A DNA stretch of 6,675 nucleotides from Candidatus Nanopelagicaceae bacterium (GTDB lineage Bacteria; Actinomycetota; Actinomycetes; Nanopelagicales; Nanopelagicaceae), in NCBI GenBank assembly GCA_947489825.1, contig CANLFL010000044.1:1-6675 (forward strand). Reading direction: 5' to 3'. The notes beneath the pieces were generated by a model. That model had not been told where the DNA came from and made no database searches. It saw nothing but the letters and a program-made list of their open reading frames with translations. Every line of letters begins with the position of its first letter. Position 1 is the first letter of the stretch. Below are positions 1-5,620 of this stretch, in pieces. The position numbers and the translations under genes are program-made.

Positions 1-34
1 GTTAAAACATCTGCCGTTTCTATCGGATGGGTTT

Positions 35-988
35 TTATTTCTCTGTGGCTGCTCTCTTTAATTGTGAATTTCGTACGCCACCGACAAGTACTCCGAGATA
101 AGTAAGAACAATTCCGGAAACTAAGTAAATACTGACCTGGACACCATCTGTTGGTGAATAGAGATCAATCAGCAGGGATCCGGCCAACTGTCCGCCCACG
201 CTTATGAGGGTAAATGTAAGTACGCCAAGGTGCTGCACAATTGTTGATGTGAAAGCTACATAGAGAACGCCGATGCCTCCACCTGTATAAATCCACCAAG
301 GTCCTGCAGGTAGAGGCGAGAGTCTCATGCCACCCATAGTCATCGCAAAGAGAAGAAGGACGAGTAAGAAAGTAGTTCCCATTGCAAAGTTCAGTAATGA
401 AGTCGTGAAACTTTGCTGTGAATGCTCGTTGATTTGGCCGTTGAGGGCGCGCTGCACACCAACGATAGCCCCTGCAAAAACGCCGAGGATCACCGCCGCA
501 ATCGATAAATCTTTTCCATCAAGTCGATCAGCAACAGAGATAAAAACTGCAAATACAGTAACAAAGGCTGCGGTAACGCGTCTTGGCGTGATCTCTTTCT
601 TTCCGCCTCCGGTTAATCCGATGCGATCAACTAGTAACGAAATCGCACTTTGACCGGCGATCGCGGCTACCGAATAGATCGCAACGCCAATCATTGGAAC
701 TATCTGAGTCTGTACCGCTACAAAACTTGCACCTAACATTCCAGCAAAGAGCGTCCACGGCGGAATCGCTTTTGCAATAACGGCTCTGCGTAGAGTTCGT
801 ACTCCTTCTTTAATTGAAGGGTTAAAGAGTGTGATGACAACGATGATAATCAATCCAGAAATAAAAGAAACGAGGGCTGCTTGTAAACCATTTCCTAAGC
901 GGTGCGATAGTTCACCATTTGCTCGAGCTTGTAGAGCGATCAAGACCCCAGAGAGAGCGGCTAGGAAATCCAATCGCTTATGTTGCAT
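35..988 (-). CDS. DMT-superfamily transporter, YdcZ/DUF606 family, internally duplicated
   Basis: This is a 317-residue, very hydrophobic protein with about ten predicted membrane segments, so it should sit in the cytoplasmic membrane. The sequence shows an internal duplication. An N-terminal motif around residues 20-27 (Q-A-R-A-N-G-E-L) recurs around 179-186 (Q-R-A-L-N-G-Q-I), and GQSAISLLVD at 112-121 recurs as GQLAGSLLID at 265-274. Single YdcZ/DUF606 units are about 140-150 residues, so this is a two-unit fusion, as is common in the family. The short tail after the last helix is basic and polar. Family members are poorly characterised drug/metabolite-type transporters, and no substrate can be read from the sequence. 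It lies 14 bp downstream of the ABC-F ATPase gene on the same strand and is probably co-transcribed, although a -10-like hexamer (995-1000) could give it its own leaderless start. No Shine-Dalgarno is visible before the ATG. Family assignment is fairly sure; function is unknown. Confidence 0.85.
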   Translation of the reverse strand: MQHKRLDFLAALSGVLIALQARANGELSHRLGNGLQAALVSFISGLIIIVVITLFNPSIKEGVRTLRRAVIAKAIPPWTLFAGMLGASFVAVQTQIVPMIGVAIYSVAAIAGQSAISLLVDRIGLTGGGKKEITPRRVTAAFVTVFAVFISVADRLDGKDLSIAAVILGVFAGAIVGVQRALNGQINEHSQQSFTTSLLNFAMGTTFLLVLLLFAMTMGGMRLSPLPAGPWWIYTGGGIGVLYVAFTSTIVQHLGVLTFTLISVGGQLAGSLLIDLYSPTDGVQVSIYLVSGIVLTYLGVLVGGVRNSQLKRAATEK

Positions 989-994
989 CTGGCT

Positions 995-1000
995 ACTTTA
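995..1000 (-). promoter_or_regulatory. Possible internal leaderless -10 for the YdcZ-family gene
   Basis: On the minus strand the hexamer TAAAGT fits TANNNT and ends 6 nt before the ATG at 988. The same spacing is seen before kynU. No good -35 is visible 17 bp upstream, which falls inside the last codons of the ABC-F gene. It could equally be chance in AT-rich DNA, with the transporter read only from the upstream promoter. Confidence 0.3.
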
Positions 1001-1002
1001 CT

Positions 1003-2769
1003 TTAGCTATCCAGCTTAAGGGTAGTTTCGAGCCACTCTTCTTCGCGTTGAACAAGTTCAGATTCGATCGAGGTGATCTCATTGGCAATCTCAATCAAGC
1101 GATTGGCATCAAAAGAAGCCTTGCTTTGCTCACTCTTTAACGACACAAGTTTTTCGCGTGCTTTCGCGATCTGCCGTTCAACCCTAGCCAAATCTTTTTT
1201 GAGGAGTCGCTCAGTCTGAGCGGACGAAACTTTCTTTTCACCTTGTGAAGATCCGCCTCTCAGTGCACGTGCACGATCCTCTAGATATTGATCGACGCCA
1301 CGGGGAAGATCGCGTAGTTGGCCATCACCAAGCAATCCTACAAATCGATCACAGACGCGCTCAAGAAAGTATCTATCGTGTGAAATCACAATGAGAGTTC
1401 CGCCGAAACTATCCAAGAGATCTTCAAGTTCTGTAAGAGTTTCGATATCGAAATCATTTGTTGGTTCATCAAGCAGCAATACATTGGGGGAATCCATAAG
1501 AAGTCTCGTCAGTTGTAAGCGTCGTTTCTCGCCACCAGAGAGATCTCCTACCGGCGTCCATTGACCATCACGATCAAAACCCAGCCGTTCGCAGAGCTGC
1601 GAAGCGGAAAGTGTTCTCCCCTTACCAATCTCAATATGGTTTGCCACATTTTCAACAGCTTCAAGTACGCGCCATGTGGGGTCGAGTTCATCTAAGTGTT
1701 GAGTAAGAAAAGCAACCTTTACGGTAATGCCGGTAACTAATTTTCCTGCAGCAACTTCTAACTCTGCAGCCATGGTGCGCATCAATGTGGTCTTACCTGC
1801 GCCATTAATTCCAACAATTCCAAAGCGGTCACCGGGTCCGATATTCCACGTTAATTCGCTAATGAGTTCTTTATCGCCTGCCGTAATTTTTACATGCTGA
1901 TATTCCAAAACGGTACGTCCGAGACGATTGAGTGCGAATTTGAGCAACTCTGTTTTATCGCGTGGTGCAGGTTCGCTACTGATTAACTCGTTGGCTGCAT
2001 CCACACGAAATTTTGGCTTTACGGTCTGTGCTGGTGCGCCACGGCGAAGCCAGGCAAGTTCTTTGCGGATAAGTTGGTTACGTCGTGCATCCATCGCACT
2101 TGTCTGACGGGCTCGCTCAGCCTTTGCCAAAACATATGCCGAATATCCTCCGTCATACTCTTCCAGGGCTCCACCAACAACTTCCCATGTGCGATCTGTT
2201 ACCGCATCAAGAAACCAGCGATCGTGCGTTACAACTAATACTGCTAGGTCTTTTCGCGCATTTAGATGTTGAGCAAGCCAATCAACGCCTTCAACATCAA
2301 GATGGTTTGTTGGTTCATCGAGCATAATCAGATCTAGTTCATCGATGAGTAACTTTGCTAAACCAACTCGTCGCTTCTCTCCACCTGATAAGGTAACAAA
2401 AACTCTTTCAAAGAGGTGGTCATCGAATCCGCCAAAGAGACCGGTAAATACTTCACGAATCTTGGAATCGCTCGCCCACTCATGTTTAGCGCGATCGCCA
2501 ATAACGAGATCACCAACAGTGGCGTTTTTATCAGCCACATCAACTTGCAAAAGCATTCCTACCCGCACTGAATTTCCTTGTGTTACTCGTCCCTCATCCG
2601 CTTTTTCGATTCCAGCGATAATCTTCATAAGAGTGCTCTTGCCAGCACCATTTCGACCAACAATTCCGATTCGATCGCCTTCAGAGACGCCAATGGAGAC
2701 TTTTGTGAGTAATGGGCGGATATCAAAGGCCTTACTTATACCTTCGAGATTTACAAGATTGCGCGCCAT
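1003..2769 (-). CDS. ABC-F family ATPase, Uup subfamily
   Basis: This 588-residue soluble protein has two ABC ATPase domains and no membrane segments, which is the ABC-F architecture. Domain 1 has Walker A G-R-N-G-A-G-K-S-T at 38-46, signature LSGGEKRR at 127-134 and Walker B ending DEPTNHLD at 151-158, with switch histidine H182. Domain 2 has Walker A at 320-328, signature LSGGEKRR at 410-417, DEPTNDFD at 434-441 and a downstream SHDRYF switch. The linker between them holds the W-L-R-R-G...K-P-K-F-R-V motif (240-256) typical of Uup-like members, and a charged coiled-coil C-terminal domain spans about 505-588. ABC-F proteins bind the ribosome near the E site and remodel stalled or antibiotic-bound translation complexes; Uup is linked to ribosome assembly and to DNA-related phenotypes. 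All catalytic motifs look intact. The ATG has no Shine-Dalgarno and sits 8 nt after a -10-like hexamer, so the message is probably leaderless. A housekeeping role is more likely than antibiotic resistance, but this cannot be decided here. Confidence 0.93.
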   Translation of the reverse strand: MARNLVNLEGISKAFDIRPLLTKVSIGVSEGDRIGIVGRNGAGKSTLMKIIAGIEKADEGRVTQGNSVRVGMLLQVDVADKNATVGDLVIGDRAKHEWASDSKIREVFTGLFGGFDDHLFERVFVTLSGGEKRRVGLAKLLIDELDLIMLDEPTNHLDVEGVDWLAQHLNARKDLAVLVVTHDRWFLDAVTDRTWEVVGGALEEYDGGYSAYVLAKAERARQTSAMDARRNQLIRKELAWLRRGAPAQTVKPKFRVDAANELISSEPAPRDKTELLKFALNRLGRTVLEYQHVKITAGDKELISELTWNIGPGDRFGIVGINGAGKTTLMRTMAAELEVAAGKLVTGITVKVAFLTQHLDELDPTWRVLEAVENVANHIEIGKGRTLSASQLCERLGFDRDGQWTPVGDLSGGEKRRLQLTRLLMDSPNVLLLDEPTNDFDIETLTELEDLLDSFGGTLIVISHDRYFLERVCDRFVGLLGDGQLRDLPRGVDQYLEDRARALRGGSSQGEKKVSSAQTERLLKKDLARVERQIAKAREKLVSLKSEQSKASFDANRLIEIANEITSIESELVQREEEWLETTLKLDS

Positions 2770-2787
2770 AATGGAGAAGCGTACCTT
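2759..2787 (+). promoter_or_regulatory. Putative leaderless promoter of kynUA
   Basis: TTGCGC (2759-2764), a 17-bp spacer and TACCTT (2782-2787, TANNNT type) are followed by only 6 nt before the kynU ATG at 2794. That would place the transcription start at or next to the A of the start codon. No Shine-Dalgarno precedes kynU, which fits a leaderless message. The -35 matches consensus only in TTG, and it lies across the start of the opposite gene. Confidence 0.55.
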
Positions 2788-2800
2788 TGCGCCATGATGG
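2763..2800. repeat. Near-identical direct repeats spanning both divergent start codons
   Basis: GCGCCATAATGG at 2763-2774 and GCGCCATGATGG at 2789-2800 match at 11 of 12 bases and start 26 bp apart. Each contains CCATNATGG, a dyad with 4-bp arms around one base. The left copy contains the ABC-F start codon (read on the minus strand) and the right copy contains the kynU start codon. It may be a regulator-binding pair or simply a by-product of two Met codons in similar contexts. Confidence 0.4.
2778..2783 (-). promoter_or_regulatory. Putative leaderless -10 of the ABC-F gene
   Basis: Read on the minus strand, TACGCT (TANNNT) lies 8 nt upstream of the ABC-F ATG at 2769, with no Shine-Dalgarno in between. 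A -35 is not convincing. Its TA at 2782-2783 is the same base-pair step used by the opposing kynU -10, so the two promoters would overlap directly. Confidence 0.45.
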
Positions 2801-4068
2801 TTACAGACCGCGAATACGCAATTGCACTCGATGAGAAGGATCCACTTAAAGGATTTAAATCACTTTTTATGATTTCAGATCCAGATATCTGTTATTTGGA
2901 TGGAAATTCACTGGGTCGCTTGCCTCTTGCCACAGTCACTGCCGTAAATGATTTTATGACCCGCGAATGGGGGCCTGAAGTTGTCACTGGGTGGGGACAT
3001 TGGGTTGATGAAGCGCAGCCAACAGGAGATCTTCTTGGACGTGCAACGCTAGGGGCAGCAGCTGGTCAAGTGTTGGTCTGCGATACAACATCGGTGAATT
3101 TCTATCAGCTAGCTCTTGCTGCAATTCATGCACGCCCTGGCCGTAAGACCATCATCATTGATGCCGCTAATTTTCCAACAGATCGCTACATCCTCGAGGG
3201 AATTGCAAAGCAATTTAGTTTGAAGTTAATTATTATTGATAACGAAACTCCAGGAAGTGCCGAGAATGAACGGATCACCCCTGAAATTTTAGAGAAGTAC
3301 TTAAGCGATGATGTAGCTCTCGTTACTCTCGAAGTTATTCAATACCGATCAGGTGCACGTAACGACATAAAATCTCTCACAGATTTGGTGCGCAAGCACG
3401 GAGCGTTCTTGTTGTGGGATGCCAGCCATGCAGTCGGTGCTATCGAGATGGATTTTGATAAGAATGGCGTTGATATTGCAATTGGTTGTACATATAAATA
3501 TGGAAACTCTGGCCCTGGATCTCCCGCGTGGTTATATGTAAATAAGCGAGTGCAGGCAGAGTTACAAGTTCCAATTCAAGGGTGGTTCTCACAAGGAGAT
3601 CAATTTGGAATGGGGCCAGTCTTTGAACGTGCAGATGGAATTCGCGGATTCCAGATTGCATCCCCCTCACTCATCGGTCTTCGTTGTGTGAAGACCGCCT
3701 TCTCCATGATTGAAGAAGCTGGTATTGGTGCCATCTCACAGAAGGCTGCAACCGGAACAGAGATGATGATTGAGCTCTACGATGCGTGGCTTGTAGATTT
3801 AGGATTTACACTGCTGACCTCTCGCACCGCATCCGAGCGTGGCGGACACATTTCACTCGGTCATCCAGATGCAGCGCGAATCTGTGTGGCACTTCGACAA
3901 TTTGCCAACGTTATTCCTGATTACCGCACGCCAAGTTCAATCCGTTTAGCAATAGCTCCCCTTCCGACCTCATATGTTGAGATCTGGGATGGTTTCCAAC
4001 GTATGCGTGATCTCGTTGCTACACGCCAATACGAAACAATCAAAGAATCAGATTCGAGAGTCACATGA
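2794..4068 (+). CDS. kynU: Kynureninase (L-kynurenine hydrolase)
   Basis: This 424-residue PLP enzyme of aminotransferase fold type I should split L-kynurenine into anthranilate and L-alanine in the cytoplasm; family members can also take 3-hydroxykynurenine. Visible hallmarks are YLDGNSLGRLP at 34-44, the phosphate-binding DTTSVN at 97-102, NFPTDRY near 126, WDASHA with the pyridine-binding D209, and the PLP lysine K235 in GCTYKYGNSGPG (231-242). The 26-residue distance from D209 to K235 is that of characterised kynureninases. A C-terminal IRLAIAPLP segment supplies the likely substrate-binding arginine. Length is normal (about 410-465). Two positions differ from the usual pattern: the residue after K-Y is Gly rather than Leu, and the PLY motif reads PLP. 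The first ATG was chosen because it sits 6 nt after a -10-like hexamer; a second ATG at 2797 changes nothing else. It overlaps kynA by four bases, so the two are translated from one message. Confidence 0.93.
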   Translation: MMVTDREYAIALDEKDPLKGFKSLFMISDPDICYLDGNSLGRLPLATVTAVNDFMTREWGPEVVTGWGHWVDEAQPTGDLLGRATLGAAAGQVLVCDTTSVNFYQLALAAIHARPGRKTIIIDAANFPTDRYILEGIAKQFSLKLIIIDNETPGSAENERITPEILEKYLSDDVALVTLEVIQYRSGARNDIKSLTDLVRKHGAFLLWDASHAVGAIEMDFDKNGVDIAIGCTYKYGNSGPGSPAWLYVNKRVQAELQVPIQGWFSQGDQFGMGPVFERADGIRGFQIASPSLIGLRCVKTAFSMIEEAGIGAISQKAATGTEMMIELYDAWLVDLGFTLLTSRTASERGGHISLGHPDAARICVALRQFANVIPDYRTPSSIRLAIAPLPTSYVEIWDGFQRMRDLVATRQYETIKESDSRVT

Positions 4069-4871
4069 GTAATCCTTCAGGAAATGAATTCGAATCAGCG
4101 CTCTCCTACAATTCATATTTGGCAATTGATGAACTCTTAGGGCTACAGCGTCCTCTCTCAGAGGGGCCAGAACATGACGAGATGCTCTTTATTATTATCC
4201 ATCAGACATATGAGCTCTGGTTTAAGCAACTCATCCACGAATTCACAGCCGCTCAGCAATCATTAGAAGATGGCGATACACATCGCAGCCTTGCAATCTT
4301 GGGACGTATTCGCACGATCCTTAAAGTCTGTGTAACACAGATCGATATCTTGGAGACGATGACGCCCCTGCAATTTAATGCTTTTCGTGGATATCTTGCA
4401 TCCTCAAGTGGTTTTCAATCAGTACAGTTTAGAAAAGTTGAAGCGATCCTTGGCCGCCGTGATTCACGGATGTCAGGACATCTGCCACCAAAAGATCAGG
4501 CTGAGATTGCAACGATTACTTCACGTAAAAGTCTCTGGGATTCAACTCTCGCCTACCTCAATCACCGCGGGCATGGCATCCCAAATCACATCCTCAATCG
4601 CGATGTAAAGACACATTATGAAAGCAATGAAGAGATTCAAGAAATTCTTCTTGCAGTACATAAACACGATCCTGAAAGTGCGATGGTCTGCGAACGCCTT
4701 GTAGATATCGATGAAGGTCTACAAGAGTGGCGCTATCGTCATGTAAAGATGGTCGAACGCACCATCGGATCAAAAATCGGAACCGGTGGTTCAAGCGGGG
4801 TTGAATATCTTGCCAGTACGCTCTTTGCGCCAGTCTTCGCTGATTTGTGGCAGATCAGAGCACGTTTTTAA
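4065..4871 (+). CDS. kynA: Tryptophan 2,3-dioxygenase
   Basis: This 268-residue heme protein should oxidise L-tryptophan with O2 to N-formylkynurenine, the first committed step of the kynurenine route. Using residue numbers known for the Xanthomonas enzyme, I can place nearly every ligand: Y15, Y18, L19, F42, H46 (distal histidine in IIHQTYELWFK), R108 (FRGYL), S115 (SSGFQS), the proximal heme histidine H226 (WRYRHVKMVERTIG) and T240 in GTGGSSG. The protein is fully helical in type and slightly shorter than the usual 275-300 residues, trimmed at both ends but with no internal gap. The family works as a tetramer. Its ATG overlaps the kynU stop as ATGA, implying translational coupling; only a weak GAGAG lies just upstream. 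It ends directly against the convergent nitroreductase gene with no terminator visible. Pairing with kynU makes the functional call very firm. Confidence 0.96.
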   Translation: MSNPSGNEFESALSYNSYLAIDELLGLQRPLSEGPEHDEMLFIIIHQTYELWFKQLIHEFTAAQQSLEDGDTHRSLAILGRIRTILKVCVTQIDILETMTPLQFNAFRGYLASSSGFQSVQFRKVEAILGRRDSRMSGHLPPKDQAEIATITSRKSLWDSTLAYLNHRGHGIPNHILNRDVKTHYESNEEIQEILLAVHKHDPESAMVCERLVDIDEGLQEWRYRHVKMVERTIGSKIGTGGSSGVEYLASTLFAPVFADLWQIRARF

Positions 4872-4876
4872 TTAAA
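4867..4876. other. Abutting convergent stop codons within a palindrome
   Basis: The kynA TAA (4869-4871) is followed at once by the nitroreductase stop (TAA on the minus strand, 4872-4874). Together they form the core of the perfect palindrome TTTAATTAAA. There is no GC-rich stem-loop plus T tract on either strand, so neither gene has its own visible intrinsic terminator here. Confidence 0.9.
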
Positions 4877-5447
4877 GCTTTGGCAACCCAACAACGACGA
4901 TCTCTTCCAATGGCTTGCGACTACGTGGTGCTACCTCACGCTCTGCCAAGGCGGTAGGTAACTTCTCAGCGCTACCTTGTTGTCCAATCGCGATAATCAC
5001 TACGGGCACGAGCTCACTTGCCATCTCAACATTGCTGCGCGCCTTATCTTTATCAAAGCCAGTCATCTGATGTGCAACTAGTCCACGATCATGGGTTTCA
5101 ATAACAAGTTGGGCGACTGCTAATCCGCAATCAAATTGGTAGTCAGCATGGATAGAACCATCATCGCGTGTTGGTTGTGCAGCAACAAGAATTAGCGCTG
5201 ATGCATTCTTTGCCCACCCTTGATTGAATTCAACAAGTGAACCTAATATCTGATTGAAGGTAGAGTCACCACGCTTTCCTACAAAGAAGCGCCAAGGTTG
5301 TCCATTAAATGCCGATGGTGCCCATCGCGCAGCTTCTAATATCCCTACGAGATCAGTATCTGAAATTGGTGCGCTTTCATCAAGTGAACGAGGACTTCTG
5401 CGGATTGCAATCACTTCATTTACTGGGACTGCGGTCTTTGCTTTCAT
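4872..5447 (-). CDS. Nitroreductase-family FMN oxidoreductase
   Basis: This 191-residue soluble protein belongs to the nitroreductase fold, whose members are usually homodimers that bind FMN at the dimer interface and use NAD(P)H to reduce quinones, nitroaromatics, flavins or other acceptors. The N-terminal RRSPRSLD (16-23) carries the basic FMN phosphate contacts, and APSAFNGQPWRF (43-54) is the classic second FMN segment. The middle region D-C-G-L-A-V-A-Q-L-V-I-E and the closing A-P-R-S-R-K-P-L near residues 173-180 also fit. The length is at the short end (190-220 usual) and nothing essential seems missing. The substrate cannot be inferred. The gene faces kynA stop to stop and shares no operon with it. 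The start ATG lies just before the first conserved segment; upstream are two -10-like hexamers and an inverted repeat, so it may be regulated, as such enzymes often are by redox or xenobiotic sensors. Confidence 0.88.
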   Translation of the reverse strand: MKAKTAVPVNEVIAIRRSPRSLDESAPISDTDLVGILEAARWAPSAFNGQPWRFFVGKRGDSTFNQILGSLVEFNQGWAKNASALILVAAQPTRDDGSIHADYQFDCGLAVAQLVIETHDRGLVAHQMTGFDKDKARSNVEMASELVPVVIIAIGQQGSAEKLPTALAEREVAPRSRKPLEEIVVVGLPKL

Positions 5448-5472
5448 AAGAGGCGACCCTACATCGCCTTTT
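5448..5472. repeat. Inverted repeat upstream of the nitroreductase (operator or terminator)
   Basis: AGGCGA (5451-5456) and TCGCCT (5464-5469) form a perfect 6-bp inverted repeat around a 7-base loop. The pairing extends outward by a G-T wobble and two A-T pairs to 5448 and 5472. It lies between the nitroreductase start codon and a TATAAA hexamer, where an operator would act. Read on the plus strand, the stem is followed by four T then ATA, so it could also be a weak terminator for transcription running through antisense to the nitroreductase from kynUA. Confidence 0.5.
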
Positions 5473-5475
5473 ATA
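5456..5475 (-). promoter_or_regulatory. Putative nitroreductase promoter elements
   Basis: Two -10 candidates are seen on the minus strand. TATAAA (5470-5475) would give a leader of roughly 15 nt. TAGGGT (5456-5461), 8 nt before the ATG, would give a leaderless message with the same spacing as the ABC-F gene. No clear -35 supports either. The AGGG inside the second could instead serve as a weak Shine-Dalgarno about 9 nt from the start. Confidence 0.4.
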
Positions 5476-5564
5476 GTCGTGCAGTATGAAAAGTATCGTT
5501 ATCGCATTGCGATGGGTAAAATTTTTCTTACTTGAGGTTAAAACACGCGTGAAATGTTCATTAG

Positions 5565-5593
5565 TTGCAACTTATTTAGAGATCGGAGATAAT
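5565..5593 (+). promoter_or_regulatory. Putative sigma-70-type promoter of the class III aminotransferase
   Basis: TTGCAA (5565-5570), a spacer of exactly 17 bp and GATAAT (5588-5593) form the best complete promoter in the window. The predicted start near 5600 leaves about 20 nt before the ATG at 5621, which supports that start codon over in-frame starts further upstream. No strong Shine-Dalgarno lies in the leader. Confidence 0.55.
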
Positions 5594-5620
5594 AACGTCC
5601 TAACGAATTGGACTTTTAAA

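Noticed and set aside
327..653. 108-codon plus-strand open frame opposite the YdcZ-family transporter
   Set aside because: Antisense to a clear membrane protein with internal duplication; the Lys/Arg/Pro-rich composition is typical of an antisense shadow.
1003..2769. ABC-F protein as an antibiotic-resistance determinant
   Set aside because: The linker and C-terminal coiled coil match the Uup-type housekeeping group, and there is no attenuator leader or mobile context.
2345..2797. 150-codon plus-strand open frame opposite the ABC-F gene, ending at the kynU start
   Set aside because: It lies entirely antisense to the highly conserved first ATPase domain, has low-complexity Ser/Pro/Arg composition and no recognisable domain; its stop merely uses the TGA in ATGATGG.
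4874..4881. AAAGCTTT palindrome after the kynA stop as a terminator
   Set aside because: It has no loop and no GC-rich stem or following T tract, and it is within the last codons of the nitroreductase.
5254..5535. 93-codon plus-strand open frame crossing the nitroreductase start
   Set aside because: Most of it is antisense to conserved FMN-binding codons, and its tail lies in the promoter gap; no family resemblance or start signal.
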